DNA of 64,000 nucleotides from Thioclava dalianensis (GCF_000715505.1 NZ_JHEH01000004.1:185729-249728), one strand, 5' to 3'. Counted from the first letter of the stretch, positions 40,166-49,964 are shown. A program made the numbers and translations. The notes: generated by a model not told the origin, from the sequence alone.

Positions 40166-40543
40166 ATGCAGATGTACGAAGCGATCAATGTGTTGGGCGG
40201 GCCGTTGCAACCCTGCTCAAAAGCGCCGATGACCGGGTTTTTCCGGGATGGTAGCTGCAATACCTGCTGGGAAGATACCGGCTCGCACACGGTCTGCGCA
40301 GTGATGACGGCCGAATTTCTCGCATGGTCGAAATATGTCGGAAATGATCTGAGCACGCCGCGCCCGGAATTCGGCTTTCCCGGATTGAAGCCCGGTGACC
40401 GGTGGTGCCTCTGTGCCGCGCGTTTTGCCGATGCCGCGCAAGAGGGCTGCGGACCAAAGATCATGCTCGCCTCGACTCATCGCGACGCGTTGCGCGAGGT
40501 CTCGCTAAGCGTGCTCAAGGAACATGCCGCGCAAACCAAATGA
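40166..40543 (+). CDS. DUF2237 family protein
   Basis: A 125-residue small soluble protein, opening MQMYEAINVLGGPLQPCS and containing GFFRDGSCNTCWEDTGSHTVCAVMT (in part GFFRDGSCNTCWEDTGSHT), FLAWSKYVGNDL and GDRWCLCAARF. The Cys-rich, fixed-length layout is diagnostic of DUF2237. The biochemical role is unknown. The ATG at 40166 has AGGGGG upstream; an earlier in-frame start has none. It converges on epmA. Confidence 0.88.
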   Translation: MQMYEAINVLGGPLQPCSKAPMTGFFRDGSCNTCWEDTGSHTVCAVMTAEFLAWSKYVGNDLSTPRPEFGFPGLKPGDRWCLCAARFADAAQEGCGPKIMLASTHRDALREVSLSVLKEHAAQTK

Positions 40544-40601
40544 GGTAAGCTAGGGTGCGACGCGCAGTCTGCGTCTTTGGATCAGGTGCGCGGCCTGATC
40601 C

Positions 40602-41633
40602 CTAGCCAACGGGCACCCAGATCACGTCATCGATCTGCGGCGCGCCCGTTGCGAGCATGACCAGCCGATCAAAACCAAGCGCGATCCCCGAGGCTTCCGG
40701 CATGATCGCAAGGGCGCTCAGAAATTCTTCATCGAGCGGGTAGCGCTGCCCGTAAAGCCGCGCCTTGAGATCCATATCGGCCTCGAACCTACGGCGTTGT
40801 TCAACCGCATCGGTCAGCTCGCCAAACCCGTTGGCCAGCTCCACCCCGCAGGCATAAAGCTCAAAGCGCTGGGCCAGCCGGGGATCGTCGGGGGCGGGGC
40901 GCGCGAGGGCCGCTTCGGCCAGCGGGTAGCGATCGAGGATCGTCGCGCGGCCATGGCCCAGATGCGGCTCGACCTTGGCCACCAGCAGTTTCGAGACCAT
41001 ATCCGACCAACTGTCATCCGCGGCTACGGCAAAGCCTGTACTTTCGCATTGCGCACGTAGGGCTGCGGCATCGGTCGCCCCGCCGGGTGCACAGGTCGCC
41101 AGCAGGTCGATCCCGGCATAGTGCGAGAAAGCCTCCGCCACGCTCAGCCGCTCGGGCTGCGCGAAGGGGTCGCATTCCGCATGGGCTGAGCGGAACACCT
41201 CTGCGCCCGCCGCCCGGGCTGCCAGCGTCAGAATCGTCGCGCAATCGTCCATCAAAACCGTGTAATCCGCGCCTGCGCGATACCATTCCAGCATCGTGAA
41301 TTCGGGGCTGTGGCGCGGCCCGCGTTCCCGGTTGCGCCAGACATGGGCAAAGCTCGCGATCCGGGCCTCACCCGCTGCGAGCAGCTTTTTCATCGCAAAT
41401 TCTGGCGAGGTATGCAGATACATCGGGCGCGCTTGCCCGTCATTGCCAAGGGCCTCGGTTGCGAATGCATGCAGATGCGCCTCGTTGCCCGGGCTGATCT
41501 GCAACGCGCTGGGATCGACCTCGAGGAAGTCCTCCGCCTCCAGCCAGTCGCGGATCGCGTGTTGAATGCGGTTGCGTGCCAAAAGCGCCGGGCGACGGTC
41601 GGCATGGCGCTCAGGGGTCCAGAACGGGGGCAT
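40602..41633 (-). CDS. epmA: EF-P lysine aminoacylase EpmA
   Basis: A 343-residue class II lysyl-tRNA synthetase-like enzyme lacking the anticodon-binding domain. EpmA (GenX/PoxA/YjeA) attaches (R)-beta-lysine to a Lys of elongation factor P. Motifs: [42 protein letters not shown] and the C-terminal [18 protein letters not shown]. It is divergent from efp with a 100-bp shared promoter region, so enzyme and substrate are neighbours. The partner aminomutase epmB is not in the window. Confidence 0.94.
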   Translation of the reverse strand: MPPFWTPERHADRRPALLARNRIQHAIRDWLEAEDFLEVDPSALQISPGNEAHLHAFATEALGNDGQARPMYLHTSPEFAMKKLLAAGEARIASFAHVWRNRERGPRHSPEFTMLEWYRAGADYTVLMDDCATILTLAARAAGAEVFRSAHAECDPFAQPERLSVAEAFSHYAGIDLLATCAPGGATDAAALRAQCESTGFAVAADDSWSDMVSKLLVAKVEPHLGHGRATILDRYPLAEAALARPAPDDPRLAQRFELYACGVELANGFGELTDAVEQRRRFEADMDLKARLYGQRYPLDEEFLSALAIMPEASGIALGFDRLVMLATGAPQIDDVIWVPVG

Positions 41634-41733
41634 GATCGGCCTTTCAGGCTGGAAATCGGGGCGTAAATGGTTTAGGCGCTCAGCCAGCCGGGCGCCAGAG
41701 CCTGTTTCTTCGATAGTCACAAGGGGTCCTTTC

Positions 41734-42303
41734 ATGGCCAAAGTCATCGCTTCCTCGGTCCGCAAGGGCAATGTTCTTGAAATCGACGACAAGCTTTATG
41801 TCGTGATCACCGCGCAGAACATCCATCCCGGCAAGGGTACGCCCGTCACGCAGGTCGACATGCGCCGCATTTCGGATGGCACGAAAGTGTCCGAGCGTTG
41901 GCGCACGACCGAGCAGGTGGAGCGCGCCCATGTCGAGGAAAGCGAGTATGATTTCCTCTACGAGGATGGCGAGGGCTATCACTTCATGGAGCCCAACACC
42001 TACGAGCAGATCGCGGTGCAAGACGATGTGATTGGCGATGCGAAAGTGTTCCTGCGCGACGGGCTGCGCGTCTATCTCAAGACGTTTCAGGGCGCCGCGA
42101 TCGCGATCGACCTGCCGCAGAAGGTCACCGTCGAGGTCGAAGAGACCGAGCCGGTCGTGAAGGGTCAGACGGCCTCGTCGAGCTACAAGCCGTCGATGTG
42201 CACCGGTGGCATTCGCGTGATGGTGCCGCCGCATATCGGCGTGGGCACGCGGATCGTCGTCAACACCGAGGACAACACCTATGTGGAACGCGCGAAGGAC
42301 TGA
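41734..42303 (+). CDS. efp: Elongation factor P
   Basis: A 189-residue, three-domain factor that relieves ribosome stalling at polyproline. Domain I has the modification loop NIHPGKGTP with a Lys at the position of E. coli Lys34. Later come the conserved [12 protein letters not shown] and the C-terminal [23 protein letters not shown]. Together with divergent epmA this indicates lysyl-type modification. AAGGGGTCC precedes the ATG. A strong terminator follows. Confidence 0.97.
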   Translation: MAKVIASSVRKGNVLEIDDKLYVVITAQNIHPGKGTPVTQVDMRRISDGTKVSERWRTTEQVERAHVEESEYDFLYEDGEGYHFMEPNTYEQIAVQDDVIGDAKVFLRDGLRVYLKTFQGAAIAIDLPQKVTVEVEETEPVVKGQTASSSYKPSMCTGGIRVMVPPHIGVGTRIVVNTEDNTYVERAKD

Positions 42304-42323
42304 TCTCGCGCCAAAGTCTCGGA

Positions 42324-42341
42324 TTCCGAAACGTTTCGGAA
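42324..42341. repeat. Extended CCGAAACGTTTCGG palindrome after efp
   Basis: TTCCGAAACGTTTCGGAA is an 18-bp perfect palindrome whose 14-bp core is identical to the copies at 24604 and 28807. It lies directly before the efp terminator stem and is separate from it. Confidence 0.6.
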
Positions 42342-42370
42342 AAGGCGCTCCTTTTGGAGCGCCTTTTTGT
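42341..42370 (+). terminator. Intrinsic terminator of efp
   Basis: AAAGGCGCTCC-TTTT-GGAGCGCCTTT (42341-42366), an 11-bp perfect stem, continues into a T-run. Confidence 0.92.
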
Positions 42371-42379
42371 ATCAATGGG

Positions 42380-43141
42380 TTAGGCGTGAGGTTGGTGCCA
42401 GTCGGGGCGGAAGAGCGTTGTGCCTTTGGGCGCATCCTTGGCGTAGAGCTTCCACAGGAACCCGAAACTGTCATCGCCCTGAGAGATTGCCTTGCGGGGC
42501 AGGGCCAGCGGGTCAAAGGCGGGCGTCGCCGCGCCGCGCTGACAGGTTACGCCGGTCTCATATCCGGCTTGGGCTGCGGCCTTCAGCGTCTCTGGCCCGT
42601 GTGAGCCATAGGGGTAGCAGACATGCGGCACGGCCCGTCCGAGCCCGTCTTCCAGCCGGGCTTTGCTGTCGCGAAGCTCGCGGATCTGCCGGGTCGCATC
42701 CTGATCGCCCAAGCGGATGTGATTGGCGCTGTGGCTGCCGATTTCGATGTTATCGGCGGGCAGGCTGCGCAACTCCTCCCAATTCATCAGAGGCGCTGCC
42801 GGGTGACCGGCCGAGGCGAGCCAGTCAGCTGTCCCGCCAATCATATCCGAGATCGCATAGACGATGGCGGGAAAGCCATGCGCGCGCAGGACGGGCAGGG
42901 CGTGTTCGTGGAAATTCCGGCATCCGTCATCGAAGCTGAGCACCACGGCGCGCCGGGGCATCGCGATCTCGCCACGCAGCGCGCGTGCTGCCGTGCTCAT
43001 CGACAAGACGGGGATGCCGAGCAGTTTGAGCATCCGCATCTGCGCGCGAAACCGGTCTATATTGCAATAGCTTGCGCGGTGCTCGGCCATCTTCGGGAAG
43101 GGGCCTATCTGATGATACATGAAGATTGTGATGCCGCTCAT
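42380..43141 (-). CDS. Polysaccharide deacetylase family protein
   Basis: A 253-residue NodB-homology (carbohydrate esterase 4-like) protein. It has MYHQIG near the start, the metal/catalytic Asp pair in VVLSFDDGCRNF, the His motif in EIGSHSANHIRLG and CYPYGSHG. There is no signal peptide, so a cytoplasmic substrate or an unconventional route is possible. It overlaps the upstream glycosyltransferase gene by 4 bases; the pair probably builds or edits a cell-surface glycan. The substrate is unknown. Confidence 0.88.
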   Translation of the reverse strand: MSGITIFMYHQIGPFPKMAEHRASYCNIDRFRAQMRMLKLLGIPVLSMSTAARALRGEIAMPRRAVVLSFDDGCRNFHEHALPVLRAHGFPAIVYAISDMIGGTADWLASAGHPAAPLMNWEELRSLPADNIEIGSHSANHIRLGDQDATRQIRELRDSKARLEDGLGRAVPHVCYPYGSHGPETLKAAAQAGYETGVTCQRGAATPAFDPLALPRKAISQGDDSFGFLWKLYAKDAPKGTTLFRPDWHQPHA

Positions 43142-44235
43142 CGCGCGCCTCCCTGCGCCTGTGACAAGGCCTGCGCATAGCCCGCCTCGGTGCCCGCGCG
43201 CATCGCGGCCTCGGTGAAGGTCTGCAGAAAAACCGCGCGGGCCGCATCGCCCATCCGCGCGCGCAGCGCGTCGTCCTGAGCAAGCTGCATGATGGCTTCG
43301 GCCAGCGCCTCGGGGTCGGAGGGCGGCACCAGAAGCCCGTTCTGGCCGGGGGTGATCACCTCGGGGATGCCGCCCAGATTGCTGCCGATGGCCGGGCGTC
43401 CGGCGGCGCAGGTTTCAAGAAGGGAGAGGCTCAGCGCCTCGCGGTAGGAGGGGGCAAGCATGAGGTCCATCTGCGCAAAAACAGCCGCGATGTCGCTGCG
43501 CTGGCCCCAGAATTCGACGCGATCCGAAAGGCCGAGCGCCTTTGTGCGGGCCTTCATCTGGGCCGCCCATTCGGTGGTGTCTGCGCCGATAAAGACGAGC
43601 CGCGCGGGCAGGCGGTCGCGCAGAAGGGCCAGCGCCTCAAGCGCCGTGTCATGGCCTTTCACCTGTTCGAGCCGCCCAAGAATGCCCATGACAAGCGGGC
43701 GCTCGGGGCGGATCGGGCCGGGGGGCGGCGCGGGGGCGCGGCCTTGATCGGGCACGCCCAGATGCACGCAGCGCACCTGCTCGGGCGCGAATCCCTTGTC
43801 GAGCAGCACAGAGCGTACGGCCTGCGAGACTGCGAGGATCGGGTGATTGGGGCCGAACCATTTCCACGCGGTCGTGGAATGCGCGCTGGCGATGACGGCC
43901 ACACGCCCGGCCGCCGCCCAGCGGGCGTAGCGCGTGCCGCGTTGGGCATGACCATGCAGCAGATCGGCACCCCATCGCTTTGCAAAGCGCCGCAATTTCC
44001 ACGCCGAGATCGGATCATACATCCCGTTCATCGCCAGATCGAGGCTGTCATACCCCGCCTGCGCCATCGCCTCGCCCAGCCAGCCGTCCCGCGGACCGGC
44101 ATAGGCGATGTGATGCCCGGCCTCGCTGAGCACGCGGGCCAGCGCATGCACGTTGCGCTCGATCCCGCCGAGCTTGTGGCTATGGGCCACCATGATGATC
44201 CGGTGGCGGGGGCTGCTGGACGAGCCTGCATGCAT
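43138..44235 (-). CDS. Glycosyltransferase, GT4 type (GT-B fold)
   Basis: A 365-residue enzyme. The N-terminal Rossmann half includes SHKLGGIERNVHALARVL. The C-terminal half has MGILGRLEQVKGHDTAL and the donor-binding motif LAPSYREALSLSLLETCAAGRP (in part SYREALSLSLLE, the EX7E pattern). It has no membrane segments. It is the first gene of a two-gene unit with the deacetylase. Sugar donor and acceptor cannot be told from sequence. Confidence 0.9.
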   Translation of the reverse strand: MHAGSSSSPRHRIIMVAHSHKLGGIERNVHALARVLSEAGHHIAYAGPRDGWLGEAMAQAGYDSLDLAMNGMYDPISAWKLRRFAKRWGADLLHGHAQRGTRYARWAAAGRVAVIASAHSTTAWKWFGPNHPILAVSQAVRSVLLDKGFAPEQVRCVHLGVPDQGRAPAPPPGPIRPERPLVMGILGRLEQVKGHDTALEALALLRDRLPARLVFIGADTTEWAAQMKARTKALGLSDRVEFWGQRSDIAAVFAQMDLMLAPSYREALSLSLLETCAAGRPAIGSNLGGIPEVITPGQNGLLVPPSDPEALAEAIMQLAQDDALRARMGDAARAVFLQTFTEAAMRAGTEAGYAQALSQAQGGAR

Positions 44236-44306
44236 CGAGAGCCTCTTTGGCAGGGACGGCGAGGGCGTTTATAGACAGCGCGCGGCGCCAGCGGTAGGGG
44301 GCGCGC

Positions 44307-45125
44307 TCAGAGCTTTGCGATCCAAGCGTGCAGCGCTTCCAGCGCCTCGGCTTCGTCGAGGAAGGGGATATGGGCGCGGTCTGGCACGCTGGCATAGATC
44401 ATGTCGGGGCGGCGGCGCTGCATCTCGCGGGCGGTCTCGTCGCTCAGCAGTTCGGAATTCGCGCCGTGGATCAGCGCCAGCGGCAGCCCTTCGGCGGCAT
44501 CAAACAGCGGCCAGGCCTCGGGCACACCGCCTTCGAAGGCCTTCAGGAAGGCGGCGCGCAGCTCCGGGTCGTAATTGATCTTCAGCCCGGTTTCTGTCTC
44601 GAGATAATGGTGGCGCACCTCCTGCGCCCAGCGGCTGTCGGGCACGTTCTCAAAGCCCTTCATCGCTGCGGGCAGTTTCGCGGCCATTTCGTCATAGGTC
44701 TTGGCGGCCGGATTGCGCCCTATATAGTCGAAAATCTGGTTCAGCCCGGTCTCTTGCAGTACCGGGCCGACATCGTTGAGCGCGAGCCCCGTGATCCGGT
44801 CCTTCGCGGTGGCTGTGAGATACATCCCGATCAGCCCGCCGCGCGAGGTGCCCAAGATCGCGGCGCGCTCCAGCCCCAGATGGTCGAGAAGTTGCAGCGC
44901 GTCCAACGCCTCGCGCGGGACGGTGTAGCTTGCCTCTCCGGTCCAATCGCTCGCGCCGCGACCGCGGTAATCCATGCGGATCAACCGGATACCCGGCAGA
45001 TGCGGAGCGACATAGTCGAAATCCTGAACGGTCCGCGTGAGGCCCGAGAGCGCGAGCACCGGCGTGCCCGAGCCCGTGTCGCGATAGGCCAGCTTCGCGC
45101 CATCATCGGCGGTGAAGAACTCCAT
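44307..45125 (-). CDS. Alpha/beta hydrolase
   Basis: A 272-residue alpha/beta-hydrolase fold protein. The oxyanion region (LALSGLTRTVQDFDY) is followed by RMDYRGRGASDW, the nucleophile elbow GTSRGGLIG with the catalytic Ser, a cap region, and a C-terminal His in VPDRAHIPFLDEAEA. Cytoplasmic, with no signal peptide. The substrate is unknown. It stands alone, with 71 bp to the glycosyltransferase gene and 89 bp to the dehalogenase gene. Confidence 0.88.
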   Translation of the reverse strand: MEFFTADDGAKLAYRDTGSGTPVLALSGLTRTVQDFDYVAPHLPGIRLIRMDYRGRGASDWTGEASYTVPREALDALQLLDHLGLERAAILGTSRGGLIGMYLTATAKDRITGLALNDVGPVLQETGLNQIFDYIGRNPAAKTYDEMAAKLPAAMKGFENVPDSRWAQEVRHHYLETETGLKINYDPELRAAFLKAFEGGVPEAWPLFDAAEGLPLALIHGANSELLSDETAREMQRRRPDMIYASVPDRAHIPFLDEAEALEALHAWIAKL

Positions 45126-45214
45126 GAGGCTTCCTTTCGGTTGATCATCTGAGAGTAGCTAGGGCCTTGTTGCGACCTTGCCATTCACGTCTGCTTTGCA
45201 TCAGCAAGGCGCGC

Positions 45215-45886
45215 TCAAAGATGGTCGGGCAGGGACGTGAGATCTGGCAGGATCACGTCCGGGCTATGGGACAGCCGCTCGGTCGGGGCACCCGCGCGAT
45301 TGGCCCAGACCACGCGAAAGCCGAAGCGCGCTGCGCCGGCGGCATCCCAGCCATTCGACGAGATGAAACTGGTCTGCGCCGGCGAGATGGCAAGCTGGGT
45401 CTCGACCAGCCCGTAAACTTCCATAGCGGGTTTGAAGCGGCGTAGCGCGTCGACCGAGATCACCGCATCGAGCAGCGGCGCGAGGCCTGCAGCCTGTACC
45501 GCAGAGGCCAGCATGTCGGGGGCGCCATTCGACAAGATCGCGCATTTCACGCCACGCGCCCTGAGCGTCTCCAGCATGGCGGGCACTTCGGGGAAGGCCG
45601 GCAGTTCGCGGTAGAGATCCATCAGGCGCGCGGCCAGCGCGGGATCGTCAAGCCCTTGCGCCTCCATTGCCCAGTCCAGCCCGTCGCGGGTGAGTTGCCA
45701 GAAATCGACGTAATCGCCCATCACCTCGCGCAGCCAAGAATATTCAAGCTGCTTGCGGCGCCAGTCGGCGGCGAGACGGGGCCAGATATCGCGCAGGCGG
45801 GGCTCGTCGAGCGCGAGTGCGCGGGCGGCGGCATCGACGTCGAACAAGGTGCCATAGGCGTCAAAGACGCAGAGCTCTGTGGTCAT
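45215..45886 (-). CDS. Haloacid dehalogenase, type II (HAD superfamily)
   Basis: A 223-residue HAD hydrolase. Motif I is CVFDAYGTLFDV with the nucleophile Asp, motif II is AILSNGAPDML, the conserved Lys lies in LRRFKPAMEVYGLVE, and motif III is FISSNGWDAAGAARFGF. The SSNGWD form and the Asp-Ala-Tyr-Gly-Thr start are characteristic of L-2-haloacid dehalogenases, which release halide from 2-haloalkanoates. The ATG at 45886 follows GGGAGG. Physiological substrate unproven. Confidence 0.88.
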   Translation of the reverse strand: MTTELCVFDAYGTLFDVDAAARALALDEPRLRDIWPRLAADWRRKQLEYSWLREVMGDYVDFWQLTRDGLDWAMEAQGLDDPALAARLMDLYRELPAFPEVPAMLETLRARGVKCAILSNGAPDMLASAVQAAGLAPLLDAVISVDALRRFKPAMEVYGLVETQLAISPAQTSFISSNGWDAAGAARFGFRVVWANRAGAPTERLSHSPDVILPDLTSLPDHL

Positions 45887-45936
45887 TTTGGGTCCTCCCA
45901 AAGGGTGAAACGGTGCCGAGCCATTGGCGGGTCCGC

Positions 45937-46725
45937 TCAGTATATCTCTCGGGTCTTCTGCACGGCGCTTTCAAGGGCGGCTGCGATCTCGCGCGCAAAG
46001 GGGCCGCTTTGCAGGCGTCTGAGCCCGGCAGCCGTCGTCCCGTCATAGTCGATCATCTCTTGCACCTGCGTGGCCGGTGAAGGGCCCTCGGCCATCATCT
46101 GCCCCGCGCCGAGAAACAACTGCCGTATCGCGCGATCAGCAATCTCGGGTGCGATGCCTTGCGCGCGGATATGATCTGCCATCGCGGCGGCGCAGGCTGC
46201 GACAAATCCCGGCACCGGACCGGTAAGCGCGGTGAAATGGGCGAGGTGGTCCTCGGTCTCCAGCTCATCCGTGGTGCCGCAGGCCTCGAAGATCGCGCGG
46301 GCGCGGCTGCGATCTTGCGCGGTCACATCGGGCGCTGCGAACCACGGCGAATAGGCCAATGCATGCGCGGCGGCGGGGCTGCTCATTGCGCAGATCGCGC
46401 GGGAGCTCTGGGTGAGCCGCACAATTTCGGCCAGTGGCACGCCCGCCATCACCGAGATGACCAGCTTGCCTGTGGCTTGGATCTGGATACTGCGCGCGGC
46501 GGCGGGCGGAACGCATAGCACGATGACATCGCAGGCATCCGCCAGCGCCTGCGGATCCGTGAGCAGGTGATCAGCGGGAAATCCCTCAAGATCGGGCAGA
46601 TGGCCTGAGCGGTTGCTGAGATAGAGCGCTGAGCCCTGCGCGCGGGCCTGCCAGAGAGCGCGCGCCAGAGCCGCGCCAAGCATGCCTGTGCCAATGATTC
46701 CTACGGAAAAATCGCGTCTTGTCAT
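45937..46725 (-). CDS. Pyrroline-5-carboxylate reductase-like NAD(P)-binding protein
   Basis: A 262-residue protein with an N-terminal Rossmann domain (VGIIGTGMLGAALARAL) and a helical C-terminal domain like that of ProC (ALTGPVPGFVAACAAAMADH and LFLGAGQMMAE). ProC makes proline from pyrroline-5-carboxylate, but several residues differ from canonical ProC, so a paralogue with another imine or keto substrate is possible. GGAGGGGCGGG precedes the ATG at 46725. A separate true proC elsewhere would be expected. Confidence 0.78.
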   Translation of the reverse strand: MTRRDFSVGIIGTGMLGAALARALWQARAQGSALYLSNRSGHLPDLEGFPADHLLTDPQALADACDVIVLCVPPAAARSIQIQATGKLVISVMAGVPLAEIVRLTQSSRAICAMSSPAAAHALAYSPWFAAPDVTAQDRSRARAIFEACGTTDELETEDHLAHFTALTGPVPGFVAACAAAMADHIRAQGIAPEIADRAIRQLFLGAGQMMAEGPSPATQVQEMIDYDGTTAAGLRRLQSGPFAREIAAALESAVQKTREIY

Positions 46726-46779
46726 CCCGCCCCTCCTGTTTGCTTTCACCCTAGCGGGTGGGGCGGGGTGGTAAACCCC

Positions 46780-47568
46780 TTACAGGTTTTCTGCGATGGG
46801 CATGCCCATCACGTGATAGCCGCTATCGACCGAAATGATCTCGCCGCTGGTGCAGGCAGCATACTCTGAGCACAGATAGACTGCGGTGCCGCCGATCGCC
46901 TCGAGCGTCGCATTGTGGCGCAACGGGGCATTGGCATCGGTGTGCCGGAATGTTCTGCGTGCGCCGCCAATGGCGGCCCCTGCGAGCGTCTTCATCGGGC
47001 CGGGCGAGATCGCGTTGACCCGGATGCCTTGCGGCCCGAGATCGGCGGCGAGGTAGCGCACGGCAGATTCCAGCGCCGCCTTGGCCACGCCCATGACGTT
47101 GTAGAAGGGCGTCACGCGCTGCGAGCCCATATAGGTCAGCGTGATCAGCGAGCCGCCTTCGGTCATCAGCTCCGAGGCGCGTTTGGCCACGTCGATGAAG
47201 CTGTAGCACGAAATCGTCAGTGAGTTCTTGAAGTTGTCTCGCGTCGTGTCGATGAAGCGGCCCGCGAGTTCACTTTTGTCGGAAAAGGCGATGGCGTGGA
47301 TCACGAAATCGATGCTGCCCCAGCCTTCTTTCAGCTGCGCGAAGGCCGCATCCATCGAGGCGTCGTCATTCACATCGACATCGAGAAGAAAAGTCGAGCC
47401 GAGGCTCTCGGCGAGCGGAGCGACCCGTTTGCCAAAGGCCTCGCCCTGATAGGTGAAGGCCAGTTCTGCGCCTTCGTCCGACAATGCCTTGGCGATGCCC
47501 CATGCGATCGAGCGATCATTCGCGACCCCCATAACGAGGCCGCGCTTGCCCTTCATTAATTCTGCCAT
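46780..47568 (-). CDS. fabI: Enoyl-[acyl-carrier-protein] reductase (NADH)
   Basis: A 262-residue short-chain dehydrogenase-type enzyme for the last reduction of fatty-acid elongation, and the triclosan target class. The N-terminal GKRGLVMGVANDRSIAWGIA is the FabI cofactor motif (shown in part: LVMGVANDRSIAWG). The catalytic Tyr and Lys lie in YNVMGVAKAAL, and the substrate loop is ISPGPMKTLAGA. It is third in the fabA-fabB-fabI operon, 34 bases after fabB. Confidence 0.96.
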   Translation of the reverse strand: MAELMKGKRGLVMGVANDRSIAWGIAKALSDEGAELAFTYQGEAFGKRVAPLAESLGSTFLLDVDVNDDASMDAAFAQLKEGWGSIDFVIHAIAFSDKSELAGRFIDTTRDNFKNSLTISCYSFIDVAKRASELMTEGGSLITLTYMGSQRVTPFYNVMGVAKAALESAVRYLAADLGPQGIRVNAISPGPMKTLAGAAIGGARRTFRHTDANAPLRHNATLEAIGGTAVYLCSEYAACTSGEIISVDSGYHVMGMPIAENL

Positions 47569-47602
47569 TCCCGTCCTGCCGTCCTGCCGCCGTGTTTACG
47601 AA

Positions 47603-48829
47603 TTAATCCAGAAATTTGCTCATGATGAGCGATGCGTTCGTGCCGCCGAAGCCGAAGCTGTTGGAGAGCACGCTGTCATGATCGACGCCATCGACCATCT
47701 CGGTCGCGATCTCGCCCGCGCGAATGGCAGGGTCGAGCTCGGTCACGTTGATCGAGGGGGCGATGAAATTGCCCTGCATCATCAGGAGCGAATAGATCGC
47801 CTCGTTGACCCCTGCCGCGCCAAGCGCGTGGCCCGTCATCGACTTGGTGGAGCTGATCGGCGCGTGATCTTCGCCTATGGCGCGGCGCACGGCCTCAACC
47901 TCGGTCACATCGCCCACCGGCGTCGAGGTGCCATGCGCGTTGATATAGGTGATCTTGCGGCCTTCAGGCAGGGTCGATTTCGCCAGCTTCATCGAGCGCT
48001 CGCCACCCTCGCCAGAGGGGGCCACCATGTCATAGCCATCCGAGGTCGCGCCGTAGCCCGTCACCTCGGCATAGATCTTGGCACCGCGCGCCTTGGCATG
48101 TTCGAGCTCTTCGAGCACCAGCATGCCGCCGCCGCCGCCGATCACGAAGCCGTCGCGGGTCGCATCGAAGGCGCGCGCGGCGGTTTCGGGGGCGTCGTTA
48201 TATTTCGAGCTCATCGCGCCCATCGCATCGAAGAGACAGCTCAGGGTCCAGTCGACCTCTTCGCCGCCGCCTGCGAAGACGATGTCTTGCTTGCCCATCT
48301 GGATCAGCTCTGCGCCGTTGCCGATGCAATGGGCCGAGGTCGAGCAGGCCGAGGTGATCGAGTAGTTCACGCCCTTGATCTTGAACGGCGTGGCGAGGCA
48401 GGCCGAGACGGTCGAGCTCATGCATTTGGTGACCATGAACGGCCCCATGCGTTTGGGGCTGCCTTTCTCGATCACCGTCTGGTGGGCCAAGAAGAAATTC
48501 GAGGTGGACGGACCGCCCGAGCCTGCCACGAGGCCGGTACGCTCATTGCTGATATCGCCGGCATCAAGCCCGGCATCGGCAATCGCCTGTTCCATCGCGA
48601 TATAGGCATAGGCCGCCGTCGGTCCCATGAACCGAAGCTGGCGCTTGTCGATATTCGCGGCCAGATCGATATCCGGGACGCCGGCGACCTGACTGCGAAA
48701 GCCAAGCTCCTTATACGAGTCCTGGAAGGTGATGCCGGATTTACCGGCCCGGAGGCTGGCGGTGACTTCGTCGGCGGTGTTGCCGATGGGCGAGACGATG
48801 CCAAGCCCGGTGATGACGACGCGGCGCAT
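47603..48829 (-). CDS. fabB: 3-oxoacyl-[acyl-carrier-protein] synthase I
   Basis: A 408-residue condensing enzyme needed for unsaturated fatty acid elongation. The Cys nucleophile is in [12 protein letters not shown], and the two His of the decarboxylation site are in [11 protein letters not shown] and [14 protein letters not shown]. It lies 29 bases after fabA, the classical pair in bacteria that make unsaturated fatty acids anaerobically. Confidence 0.96.
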   Translation of the reverse strand: MRRVVITGLGIVSPIGNTADEVTASLRAGKSGITFQDSYKELGFRSQVAGVPDIDLAANIDKRQLRFMGPTAAYAYIAMEQAIADAGLDAGDISNERTGLVAGSGGPSTSNFFLAHQTVIEKGSPKRMGPFMVTKCMSSTVSACLATPFKIKGVNYSITSACSTSAHCIGNGAELIQMGKQDIVFAGGGEEVDWTLSCLFDAMGAMSSKYNDAPETAARAFDATRDGFVIGGGGGMLVLEELEHAKARGAKIYAEVTGYGATSDGYDMVAPSGEGGERSMKLAKSTLPEGRKITYINAHGTSTPVGDVTEVEAVRRAIGEDHAPISSTKSMTGHALGAAGVNEAIYSLLMMQGNFIAPSINVTELDPAIRAGEIATEMVDGVDHDSVLSNSFGFGGTNASLIMSKFLD

Positions 48830-48858
48830 AAGGCCCTCCTCGTTTATAGTCTCTCAGA

Positions 48859-49368
48859 TCAGCTCTCGGAGAGCGCGACCTTCATATCCTTGACTTGGTA
48901 GATCACTTCGCCATCGGCCTCGACGATCCCGTCGGCGACGCCCATGGTCAGCCGGCGCGTTTGCACGGCCTTGGTGAAATCGACCTTGTAGGTCAGCATC
49001 TTGCGCTCGGGGCGGACCATTCCGGTCAGCTTTACCTCGCCGACGCCGAGCGCGTAGCCGCGCCCTTGCCAGCCGCGCCAACCAAGGTTGAAGCCGGTGA
49101 GCTGCCACAGCCCGTCCAGCCCGAGGCAGCCGGGCATGATCGGGTTGCCCGGGAAGTGGCACTCGAAGAACCACAGGTCGGGGGTGATGTCGAATTCGGC
49201 CACGACATGGCCTTTGCCGTGCAGACCGCCATCTTCCGAAATCTCGGTGATACGGTCCATCATCAGCATCGGGGGCTCGGGGAGTTGTGCATTGCCGGGG
49301 CCAAACAGCTCCCCGCGCGCACATTTAAGTAGATCTTCTTTCCCGAAGCTCGTCGGAAACCCTGCCAT
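48859..49368 (-). CDS. fabA: 3-hydroxydecanoyl-[acyl-carrier-protein] dehydratase/isomerase
   Basis: A 169-residue hot-dog-fold enzyme that dehydrates and isomerises the C10 intermediate, starting unsaturated fatty acid synthesis. The active-site His is in [13 protein letters not shown] and the catalytic Asp in [13 protein letters not shown]. The start [14 protein letters not shown] at 49368 follows GAAGGAGCACC. It is the first gene of fabA-fabB-fabI and divergent from irr with a 148-bp shared control region. Confidence 0.96.
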   Translation of the reverse strand: MAGFPTSFGKEDLLKCARGELFGPGNAQLPEPPMLMMDRITEISEDGGLHGKGHVVAEFDITPDLWFFECHFPGNPIMPGCLGLDGLWQLTGFNLGWRGWQGRGYALGVGEVKLTGMVRPERKMLTYKVDFTKAVQTRRLTMGVADGIVEADGEVIYQVKDMKVALSES

Positions 49369-49516
49369 CGGTGCTCCTTCCCGTTTACGGCGTGCTTTTC
49401 CAAACCCTCTAGCACCGCTGCGCCAATCGGCGCAAGGGCAACGGGGAGCCGGCTGCGCGCCTGCTCCATTGAAACCTGCGCCCAGAACAGTCATATTGAT
49501 GGGAAGGAGTTTAGGG

Positions 49517-49942
49517 ATGCCAGCAAAACCTGACGGGATGCGCGAGCGGGGACAATCTTGGTTGGCTCAGGGACACCTGAGGCCGACGCGTCAGCGCGTG
49601 GCCCTTGCGGCCTTGCTCGTGGGAGATGGCGAGAACCGTCATGTCACCGCTGAGAGCCTTTATGCAGCGGCCTGCGATGCGGGCGAGAAGGTCTCTTTGG
49701 CCACGGTTTACAACACGCTCAAAGCGTTTTGCGATGCCGGGCTGATGCGTGAGGTGACGGTCGATGGCTCGCGCAGCTATTTCGACACGCGCATGGATGA
49801 TCATCCGCATTTCTTCTGGGAAGATGAGAACCGGATCTCGGATGCGCCTGCCGAGGAGCTGCAGCTGGCGCGGATCCCCAAAGCCCCGGAAGGCGCCAAG
49901 GTGACCCGCGTCGATGTCGTGATCCGGGTGCGCAAGGCCTGA
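49517..49942 (+). CDS. irr: Fur family iron response regulator Irr
   Basis: A 141-residue Fur-superfamily regulator. The winged helix spans about 20-90 ([38 protein letters not shown]). The dimerisation/metal segment reads [20 protein letters not shown]. Irr in alphaproteobacteria controls haem and iron genes in response to haem status. The His cluster often written HHH is HPH here, and no N-terminal Cys-Pro haem motif is seen. The divergent location from fabA is typical of the group. GGAAGGAG precedes the ATG at 49517. Confidence 0.9.
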   Translation: MPAKPDGMRERGQSWLAQGHLRPTRQRVALAALLVGDGENRHVTAESLYAAACDAGEKVSLATVYNTLKAFCDAGLMREVTVDGSRSYFDTRMDDHPHFFWEDENRISDAPAEELQLARIPKAPEGAKVTRVDVVIRVRKA

Positions 49943-49964
49943 GCGGCGCGCAAGGGGAACTGAC

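Noticed and set aside
40559..40575. GACGC...GCGTC hairpin between DUF2237 and epmA as a terminator
   Set aside because: Only a 5-bp stem with three T residues; too weak to call between these convergent genes.
47453..48901. 482-residue plus-strand frame opposite fabI/fabB
   Set aside because: Antisense shadow spanning two real genes and their junction.
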